Assembly: GCA_024691085.1 (NCBI GenBank)
Contig: JAILNX010000021.1
Coordinates: forward strand, 27,209-91,208
DNA: 64,000 nucleotides
Direction of reading: 5' to 3'
DNA from: Clostridiales bacterium
GTDB lineage: Bacteria > Bacillota > Clostridia > Christensenellales > CAG-138
Shown: positions 39,607-45,767 of the stretch, piece after piece
How positions within the stretch are numbered: the stretch's first letter is position 1
How the letters are laid out: every line of letters begins with the position of its first letter
Program-made: the position numbers and the translations under genes
The notes under the pieces: generated by a model
Database searches by the model: none
Seen by the model: only the letters and a program-made list of their open reading frames with translations
What the model was told of the DNA's origin: nothing

Positions 39607-40356
39607 ATGTTCAACGTCGGAAAGATCACAAACGATATAGTCGAATGGATCCGCGATTGGTTCGATAAGAACGGAAAAGGCTGCAATGCCGTCATCGGCA
39701 TTTCGGGCGGCAAGGATTCGTCCGTCACCGCCGCGCTCTGCGCCGCCGCTCTCGGAAAGGAGCGCGTCGTCGGCGTCATGATGCCGAACGGCGTCCAGCC
39801 CGACATCGACGTATCCGAAAAGGTCATCGAGTTCCTCGGCATACGCGGCATGACGGTCAACATCCACGACTGCTTCGAGGCGGCGAAGAAGGAGATCGAA
39901 TCGGCTCTCGGCGCGGAGCTTTCGCGTCAGGCGACGGTCAATCTTGCCCCGCGCATAAGGATGAGTGCGCTCTACGCTGTTTCGCAGAGCGTGAACGGCC
40001 GCGTGGCGAACACCTGCAATCTCTCCGAGGACTGGGTGGGCTATTCCACAAGATGGGGCGACTCCGTCGGCGATTTTTCGCCGCTCGCCAAGCTGACCGT
40101 GCACGAGGTTATCGAGGTTGGCCGCTTCCTGGGGCTCCCCTCGTTCATAGTCGACAAGGCTCCTTCCGACGGACTTACCGGAAAAACGGACGAGGATAAC
40201 CTGGGCTTTACCTACGCTACGCTCGACCGCTATATAAGGACGGGCGTATGCGAACCCGAGGAGAAGAAGGCGCTTATAGACTATAAGCACGAGATGAACC
40301 TCTTCAAGCTCAAAATGATGCCCTGCTTCCCCTACGAGGCCGAAGCCGAAGAATGA
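39607..40356 (+). CDS. nadE: Ammonia-dependent NAD+ synthetase
   Basis: 249 residues, the length of the single-domain enzyme without a glutaminase part. The ATP pyrophosphatase loop is GISGGKDSSVTAAL near 34-47. Others are NTCNLSEDWVGYSTRWGDSVGDFSPLAKL (N-x-x-E and G-D-x-x-x-x-x-x-P motifs) and KAPSDGLTGKTDEDNLGFTYATLD. It amidates nicotinate adenine dinucleotide with ammonia. ATG at 39607 fits the GGGGG five bases upstream better than 39595. Its stop overlaps the phosphatase ATG. Confidence 0.93.
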   Translation: MFNVGKITNDIVEWIRDWFDKNGKGCNAVIGISGGKDSSVTAALCAAALGKERVVGVMMPNGVQPDIDVSEKVIEFLGIRGMTVNIHDCFEAAKKEIESALGAELSRQATVNLAPRIRMSALYAVSQSVNGRVANTCNLSEDWVGYSTRWGDSVGDFSPLAKLTVHEVIEVGRFLGLPSFIVDKAPSDGLTGKTDEDNLGFTYATLDRYIRTGVCEPEEKKALIDYKHEMNLFKLKMMPCFPYEAEAEE

Positions 40357-40934
40357 TCGTACTCGTAAGGCACGGACAGACGCCGTATAACGCGGAGCAC
40401 CGCCTGCAGGGACAGCTCGACATCCCGCTCTCCGACGCGGGGCGCGAACAGGCGGAAAAGCTCGGCGAACGCCTGAAAAACGAGGGCGTCCGCTTCGACG
40501 CGCTCTATTCGTCGAGGCTTAAAAGGGCGAAGGATACCGCGCGGATAATCGGCGGGTATCTGGGGCTCGAGCCTAAGGTGATAGCAGGCGTGGAGGAGAT
40601 AAACTTCGGCTGCTTCCAGGGACACACATTCGAGGAGGCGGCGAAGCTCTTTCCCGAGGCGTACGCGGAGCACCTCCTTCACGGCACCGACGCGAACGCG
40701 CACGGAGGCGAGACGGGCGGTATGGTCCTCGCCCGCGCGGTGAGGGCGCTCCTTGCGCTTCCCGAGGCGAAGGAAGGCCGCGCGCTCGTCGTTTCCCACG
40801 GCGCGGTCATAGGATACATCCGCGCGTATATAAAAGGCGCGCCGCTCTGGAACGTGACCGAGTTCATCCCGCATAACGCTGAGACGACTGAGCTCGGCGA
40901 GGAAGAGCTTAACAAGTTAGGAGTTAGGAGTTAA
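40353..40934 (+). CDS. Histidine phosphatase family protein
   Basis: 193 residues. Catalytic LVRHGQTPYNAEHRLQGQLDIPLS (R-H-G-x-T/Q) lies at the N-terminus. LYSSRLKRAKDTARII, GCFQGHTFEE (E-x-x-F-G-x-x-Q-G-like) and VVSHGAVIGYI (second His) follow. Fold of phosphoglycerate mutase/cobalamin phosphatase; substrate unknown. Coupled to nadE by ATGA. The 3' end carries a small tandem AGTTAGG repeat just before the terminator. Confidence 0.9.
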   Translation: MIVLVRHGQTPYNAEHRLQGQLDIPLSDAGREQAEKLGERLKNEGVRFDALYSSRLKRAKDTARIIGGYLGLEPKVIAGVEEINFGCFQGHTFEEAAKLFPEAYAEHLLHGTDANAHGGETGGMVLARAVRALLALPEAKEGRALVVSHGAVIGYIRAYIKGAPLWNVTEFIPHNAETTELGEEELNKLGVRS

Positions 40935-40948
40935 GAGCTTAGTAAAAA

Positions 40949-40975
40949 GAGATCCCTGCGGGGATCTCCTTTTTT
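40949..40975. terminator. Bidirectional terminator
   Basis: GAGATCCC (40949-40956), loop TGCG, GGGATCTC (40961-40968), then CTTTTTT; preceded by AAAAA for the other strand. Confidence 0.88.
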
Positions 40976-40983
40976 GTTATTCA

Positions 40984-42462
40984 TCAGAAAACGTCCTTCT
41001 TGACTTCTTCCGGGGGAACGTCCAGCTTCTCGGGGTTGTTGAGGTATCGGCGGAAGCTCTTGAAAGCGGAGGCGTAGTAGAAGCCGTCGCAGATGCGCTC
41101 GTCGGTCACGATGGTGTAGTCGACGAACTTCTTGCGGACGGGCGTGCCGTCGTCGCCTGTCACCGTCTGCGTGCGGCGCGAACCGAAGCCGATAAAGGCG
41201 GGGATGTTGCCGAAGTCATAAAGGTGATGGAACACCGGCGGTATCCCCAGCGAGCCGAGGTCGGTCACGAAGACGGAGCCATGAAAGGGCGAGAGCCTCA
41301 TGAGGAAGCGCGGGAGCTTTCCGAAATAATCGAGCGTTTTCAGGAACCATACGAGGAACTTTTTGAGAACGCCGGGAACTGCATTGATAAGCCCCGCGAG
41401 GTTGTCGAAGCTCGAATCGAGCGGCGTGTCCTTCGCGTCCAGGACCTGCTCGTTGAACTTGCGGAACACGTCCTCCGCCGTATCCTCGGGGGAGAAACAG
41501 ACCTTGATGATGGTCTCGGGCGCGTCGGCCTTCATGTCCTTCTTTACGGCAAGGGCGAGCTCGATCTCGCCGTCACGCGAATAGATCTTCTGTCCGCTGA
41601 TGAAGCGGTTGCAGGCGGGATGCTGGGATATGACGCGGACGTACGCCGCCGCGATGACGTGCAGGGTGCCGAAGCCGACAAGTCCCTCCGCGCGTTTTTT
41701 TCTTATGTACTCCTCCATTTTCGAGCATTCGATGCTGTCGCGGAAATAGGTCGACGCGCCGTTTCGCGTCGGCATGATATAAATCGCGACGCCGTTGATG
41801 GGGTCGAGCGAGCGGACGAGACGCCCGTCGGGACGGTCGCCGCGCCTCGGGCGGAAGGTTTCACCCGTGATCTTTTCAAGCGATACGGAGGCGGCGGCGA
41901 GCGACGCCATCATGAGGAGCACGCTTATCTCGGGAAGCTCGAACATGAGACCTGTTTCACCCGCGATCCACCTCGGGATATCGAGCACGAAAAGATGCAC
42001 GATCAACGGAAGCGAGAACACGAGTATCGCCGGGATCTTCGTCCTTATCTTCGCGCCGTTCACGGTGAGATCCCAGATAAAGAAAGCGGCGAGGTACAGT
42101 ATTATGCATAAAACGAGATGCCATACCGTCGTGACCTCGACCTTGTGAACGAACATCCAGACTATCCTCGCGATGAAGAACGCCGCGCCGAGAAGAACCG
42201 CAAGGCCCGTTTTATAAAGCCGGTCGCGCCCGTTCAGAAGGAGCCTAATGATAAACATTGCCCCCGCGAGTATCGGCAGGACGGCGGAGAGGAAGACCCA
42301 TATCCCCTTAACGACCTGTCCCGAGGGATCCGTAAGGCCGTGAGTTCCGCCGAGCGCATAATAAACTATCCTCACGATCACGGAGGAAAGCATCAAAAAG
42401 ACCGCGATCCACGCGCCCGCGTTCTTCCTTGAGAGACCGAATGTGGTATATCTGTTATCCAT
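40984..42462 (-). CDS. Membrane protein with a degenerate E2/CAT-like acyltransferase domain
   Basis: 492 residues. Five or six membrane helices fill residues 10-190. The soluble part from about 205 follows the chloramphenicol-acetyltransferase/2-oxoacid-dehydrogenase E2 plan: a strand-helix region (FGTLHVIAAAYVRVISQHPACNRFISGQKIY), then SVFVTDLGSLGIPPVFHHLYDFGNIPAFIGFGS, and the terminal FVDYTIVTDERICDGFYYASAFKSFRRYL. Active E2 enzymes read D-H-R-x-x-D-G there; here it is D-E-R-I-C-D-G, so the catalytic His is replaced. Probably a non-standard or inactive acyltransferase. ATG at 42462 lies just seven bases from a TATAAT. Confidence 0.75.
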   Translation of the reverse strand: MDNRYTTFGLSRKNAGAWIAVFLMLSSVIVRIVYYALGGTHGLTDPSGQVVKGIWVFLSAVLPILAGAMFIIRLLLNGRDRLYKTGLAVLLGAAFFIARIVWMFVHKVEVTTVWHLVLCIILYLAAFFIWDLTVNGAKIRTKIPAILVFSLPLIVHLFVLDIPRWIAGETGLMFELPEISVLLMMASLAAASVSLEKITGETFRPRRGDRPDGRLVRSLDPINGVAIYIMPTRNGASTYFRDSIECSKMEEYIRKKRAEGLVGFGTLHVIAAAYVRVISQHPACNRFISGQKIYSRDGEIELALAVKKDMKADAPETIIKVCFSPEDTAEDVFRKFNEQVLDAKDTPLDSSFDNLAGLINAVPGVLKKFLVWFLKTLDYFGKLPRFLMRLSPFHGSVFVTDLGSLGIPPVFHHLYDFGNIPAFIGFGSRRTQTVTGDDGTPVRKKFVDYTIVTDERICDGFYYASAFKSFRRYLNNPEKLDVPPEEVKKDVF

Positions 42463-42468
42463 AAGCAA

Positions 42469-42497
42469 ATTATAGCACATATATGGTAAAATATCCA
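42469..42497 (-). promoter_or_regulatory. Promoter of the E2-like membrane protein, giving an almost leaderless mRNA
   Basis: Minus strand TGGATA (42497-42492), 17 bases, TATAAT (42474-42469). Transcription would begin close to the A of ATG 42462, and no ribosome site is visible in the short gap. Confidence 0.5.
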
Positions 42498-42505
42498 TAT
42501 ATGTG
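42476..42505. promoter_or_regulatory. Operator-like inverted repeat between divergent promoters
   Basis: CACATATATGG (42476-42486), 8-base spacer, CCATATATGTG (42495-42505): perfect 11-base arms. It overlaps the spacer of the leftward promoter and ends just before the TATAAT (42507-42512) of the rightward genes, so one regulator could control both. Confidence 0.6.
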
Positions 42506-42539
42506 TTATAATAAATTATTACTGTACCCGGAGGCTTCC

Positions 42540-42980
42540 ATGGAACGCATATCGAAGGACGAATACTATCTCGGCATCGCCGCCGCTGTCGCCAAAAGGT
42601 CGACTTGCTTAAGGCGGCAGTACGGCGCGGTCATCATCAAGAACGACGAGATCATCTCAACGGGCTATAACGGCTCCGCACGCGGCGAGCCCAACTGCTG
42701 CGACGAGGGCGAGTGCTGGCGCGCGAGGAACAATATCCCCCACGGCGAGCAGTACGAAAAATGCGTCGCCGTCCACGCGGAGCAGAACGCCATCATTTCC
42801 GCGGCAAGGCGAGATATGCTCGGCGCGACTTTATACCTTGCGGGCTTCGATCAGTCCGGCGAGATGGCGAATCCCGCTCCCTGCGTGATCTGTTCCCGCC
42901 TCATCAAGAACGCCGGCATCAGGGAGATCGTCGTCAGGACGGAAACGGGCGTTGAAAGGAAGAACGTATGCGAGTTATAG
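42540..42980 (+). CDS. dCMP deaminase family protein
   Basis: 146 residues. Zinc and catalytic motifs are AVHAEQNAIISAARR (H-A-E) near 77 and NPAPCVICSRLI (P-C-x-x-C) near 110. An extra Cys/His region GEPNCCDEGECWRARNNIPHGEQYEKC is typical of deoxycytidylate deaminases of the ComEB type. It makes dUMP, the substrate of the thymidylate synthase encoded next, whose start lies 13 bases inside this gene. ATG 42540 has CGGAGG upstream. Confidence 0.92.
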   Translation: MERISKDEYYLGIAAAVAKRSTCLRRQYGAVIIKNDEIISTGYNGSARGEPNCCDEGECWRARNNIPHGEQYEKCVAVHAEQNAIISAARRDMLGATLYLAGFDQSGEMANPAPCVICSRLIKNAGIREIVVRTETGVERKNVCEL

Positions 42981-43582
42981 AACCCTCTTTTGAAATAATC
43001 ACCCCCATCGATCCCGAGACGATCATGCGCCATATCGAGCTTTGCGGCAGAGTCTGCTATAAGTCCGAGGGCAATATCGGCGAGGGCTCCGCGGAGAAGC
43101 TCATTCACTCCATGCTTGCTCGCGGTCACGAGAGCCCGATCGAGCATTTCTCGATCAGCGTCCGCGTGATAACCGACCGGGGCGTCTCCCACGAGTGGGT
43201 GCGGCACCGCGTCGCAAGTTATTCGCAGGAGTCCACAAGGTACTGCAACTACGCGAAGGACAAGTTCGGCGGCGAGATCACCTTCATCCGTCCGGCGAAG
43301 CTTGAACCCGGCACGCCCGGATACGAGGCGTGGGCGAAGGCTATGGAGAACGCCGAGAGGAGCTATTTCGAGCTTCTCAATATGGGCGTCACTCCCGAGA
43401 CGGCGAGGAGCGTCCTCCCCAATTCCCTTAAGACGGAGTTCATCTGCACCATGAACCTCCGCGAGTGGAGGCATTTCTTTGCCCTCCGCACCGCTCCCGC
43501 CGCGCATCCCGATATGCGCGCCGTCGCCTGCCCCCTCCATGAGAGATTCAAAAAGCTTCTCCCCGTGTTCTTCGAGGAATAA
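42968..43582 (+). CDS. thyX: Flavin-dependent thymidylate synthase
   Basis: 204 residues. The ThyX motif WVRHRVASYSQESTRYCNY (R-H-R-x7-S) is complete, with HESPIEHFSISVRV (FAD contact) before it and LREWRHFFALRTAPAAHPDMRAVA after. It methylates dUMP using methylene-tetrahydrofolate and FAD. Coupled by overlap with the dCMP deaminase, forming a two-gene dTMP unit. Confidence 0.96.
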   Translation: MRVIEPSFEIITPIDPETIMRHIELCGRVCYKSEGNIGEGSAEKLIHSMLARGHESPIEHFSISVRVITDRGVSHEWVRHRVASYSQESTRYCNYAKDKFGGEITFIRPAKLEPGTPGYEAWAKAMENAERSYFELLNMGVTPETARSVLPNSLKTEFICTMNLREWRHFFALRTAPAAHPDMRAVACPLHERFKKLLPVFFEE

Positions 43583-43601
43583 CATATATTCCTTTAATTT
43601 G

Positions 43602-43630
43602 TTGACTTTTATTTCAAACGGTGGGATAAT
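43602..43630 (+). promoter_or_regulatory. Promoter of arcC, followed by a 5' hairpin
   Basis: TTGACT (43602-43607), 17 bases, GATAAT (43625-43630). A hairpin TGCCCAA (43641-43647)/TTGGGCA (43655-43661) followed by AATATTTTTT stands at the start of the leader. Confidence 0.6.
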
Positions 43631-43694
43631 TGGGTTACGGTGCCCAATATCCCCTTGGGCAAATATTTTTTGAAAGAGAGATTCTTAAAGGATC

Positions 43695-44633
43695 ATGGAA
43701 AAGATCGTCATCGCTCTGGGCGGCAACGCCCTTCAGGAGGCGGGCAAGCCCGCTACCGCCGCCAATCAGCTCGAAGTCGTCGAGAAGACCTCCGAATACA
43801 TTGCGGACATTATCGAGCAGGGCTACACAGTCGCGCTCGCGCACGGCAACGGCCCGCAGGTCGGACGCATCGTGCTCCAGAACGAGACGGCGAACAGCGT
43901 AACTCCCGCCATGCCCTTTGACGTATGCGGCGCCATGAGCCAGGGCTATATCGGTTATCATATGCAGCAGGGGCTTGAAAAGGTCCTGCGCAGGCGCGGG
44001 AACAAGACCCGCGTCGCCACCGTCGTAACTCAGGTCGTGGTCGACCGCGAGGATCCCAAGTTCAAGAACCCCTCGAAGCCCATCGGGCCCTTCTACACCG
44101 AGGAAGAGGCGAAGGCGCTTGAGGCGGAGCGCGGCTACGTCATGAAGGAGGACGCCGGACGCGGCTTTAGACGTGTCGTCGCGAGCCCCATGCCCGTTGA
44201 GATCGTTGAGCTCGACGCCGTGAAGTGCCTGATGGCGGGCGGCTTCGTGCCCATCACCGTGGGCGGCGGCGGCATCCCCGTATATAAGGACGAGAACGGC
44301 GATTACGTCGGCACGGCTGCCGTTATCGACAAGGATCTCGCGTCCGAGAAGCTCGCAGAGGACATCGACGCCGACGCGCTCGTTATCCTCACCGCGGTCG
44401 AGAAGGTTTCGATCAACTACAAGAAGCCCGACCAGCAGGATCTGGACGTTCTCTCCGTCGAGGACGCTTACCGCTATATCGCCGAGGGTCAGTTCGCTCC
44501 CGGTTCCATGCTGCCGAAGGTCGAGGCGGCGATCAAGTTCGTGAAGTCGAAGCCCGGACGCCGCGCCATAATCACCAGCCTTGACAAGGCCGTCGAGGCG
44601 CTCAAGGGTCTGGCAGGCACGACCGTAAAATAA
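43695..44633 (+). CDS. arcC: Carbamate kinase
   Basis: 312 residues, full length. Motifs are IVIALGGNALQEAGKPATAANQ, ALAHGNGPQVGRIVLQNE, CGAMSQGYIGYHMQQ, VVTQVVVDREDPKFKNPSKPIGPFY, VPITVGGGGIPVYKD and VIDKDLASEKLAEDIDADALVILTAVEKV. It interconverts carbamoyl-phosphate plus ADP with ATP plus carbamate, yielding ATP in fermenters. No arginine deiminase or carbamoyltransferase gene is adjacent, so the carbamoyl-phosphate source is elsewhere. AAAGGA precedes the ATG. Confidence 0.96.
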   Translation: MEKIVIALGGNALQEAGKPATAANQLEVVEKTSEYIADIIEQGYTVALAHGNGPQVGRIVLQNETANSVTPAMPFDVCGAMSQGYIGYHMQQGLEKVLRRRGNKTRVATVVTQVVVDREDPKFKNPSKPIGPFYTEEEAKALEAERGYVMKEDAGRGFRRVVASPMPVEIVELDAVKCLMAGGFVPITVGGGGIPVYKDENGDYVGTAAVIDKDLASEKLAEDIDADALVILTAVEKVSINYKKPDQQDLDVLSVEDAYRYIAEGQFAPGSMLPKVEAAIKFVKSKPGRRAIITSLDKAVEALKGLAGTTVK

Positions 44634-44644
44634 TAAAGACCTTA

Positions 44645-44673
44645 AGGGGTGCGCAGAATAAGCGCATCCTTTA
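44645..44673 (+). terminator. Terminator after arcC
   Basis: AGGGGTGCGC pairs with GCGCATCCTTT (one G-T pair) followed by ATTATAG. Confidence 0.55.
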
Positions 44674-44701
44674 TTATAGTCAGGATCAAGGAGGCAATTG
44701 A

Positions 44702-45637
44702 ATGTCCGGTTTCAAGGATCTGAGGATCGTCGATAATTTCTATCAGACGTCGCTGTTTTTCCCGATGCCCGCCGTGCTCGTCAGCACTCTTGCCGACGAC
44801 GGCGAGACCAACTGCGGCGCATATTCGCTTGTCCAGCCCTATTACGTTGCGGGCAAGGACTATTACGCGATGCTGCTCTCGTGCAGGAACTCATCAAACA
44901 CGGCGCAGAACATAATAAAGCGCAAGAAGTGCGCCATCAACTTCTTCCCCGACGGCAGGAAGTATTTTAAGGAGGCTGTGCGCCTCGGCTGGCCCGGGGA
45001 TACCACGAAGGAGAAGATGAAGGACTTCTCCATGACGCTCACGGACGGCCTCCGCAAGAAGGAGGATCCCGAGGGAAGCTATCCCAAGGTGATCGACGAA
45101 TGCTTCCAGGTGATCGAATGCACCTGGGTCGATACCCTCGACGGAGCCGAGAACGACCTCCCCATGAAGGAGGGCGAGGACCATTACGAGCTTCCGAAGT
45201 ACCACGACTTCAACGGCATAACCAGCCCCTACGGCGCGCACTTCATTCTGAAGGTCGATAAGATCCTCATGAAGGAAAAGTACTATAACGCCATAGTGAA
45301 CGGCGTGAAGGCGGGGGATTTCCCGCGCTGCCCCGTCGATTACGGCTACCGCGATTCCAAAAACTTCTGGTATCACAGGCGCGGACGCATGATCGGGGAG
45401 CTTCTGCCCGTAAGGAAGACGACGCTCGAATCCGTCCGCTACGCGGCTAAGAGGATCGACCCCGACGTGAAGTTCGAAGACGACGCGCTTTCCATGCTGC
45501 TCAACGTGCCGCGCATATTCCTGCCGACCGTGCTGAAGGGCTGCGTCGCCTGGGCCAAGGAGAACGGCGTGTCCGTGATCACCTCCGCCGAGATGAAGAC
45601 GATCAACGACAAGAGGAATAAGGAAAAGAAGAAATGA
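44702..45637 (+). CDS. Flavin reductase-like domain protein, long form
   Basis: 311 residues. The first 150 follow the FMN-binding split-barrel pattern of flavin-reductase-like proteins: PMPAVLVSTLADDGETNCGAYSLVQPYYV, MLLSCRNSSNTAQNIIKRKKCAINFF, and later FQVIECTWVDTL and HFILKVDKILMKEKYYNAIVNG. A C-terminal half of unclear fold ends in a Lys-rich tail. Enzymatic role unknown. GGAGG stands eight bases before the ATG. Single gene. Confidence 0.75.
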   Translation: MSGFKDLRIVDNFYQTSLFFPMPAVLVSTLADDGETNCGAYSLVQPYYVAGKDYYAMLLSCRNSSNTAQNIIKRKKCAINFFPDGRKYFKEAVRLGWPGDTTKEKMKDFSMTLTDGLRKKEDPEGSYPKVIDECFQVIECTWVDTLDGAENDLPMKEGEDHYELPKYHDFNGITSPYGAHFILKVDKILMKEKYYNAIVNGVKAGDFPRCPVDYGYRDSKNFWYHRRGRMIGELLPVRKTTLESVRYAAKRIDPDVKFEDDALSMLLNVPRIFLPTVLKGCVAWAKENGVSVITSAEMKTINDKRNKEKKK

Positions 45638-45706
45638 CAGGGGCTTGACCTGTTTTGAGCGGGCGCCGGAACGCGTCCGCTTTTTCTTATATAATCGGGA
45701 AAAAGC

Positions 45707-45735
45707 TTGACACACGGACAGGCCGGGAATATAAT
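45707..45735 (+). promoter_or_regulatory. Consensus promoter of the subtilase gene
   Basis: TTGACA (45707-45712), exactly 17 bases, TATAAT (45730-45735): a perfect sigma-A consensus, implying strong expression. Confidence 0.85.
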
Positions 45736-45767
45736 CATATTATAGTATACAATCAGGAGGTATGGCT

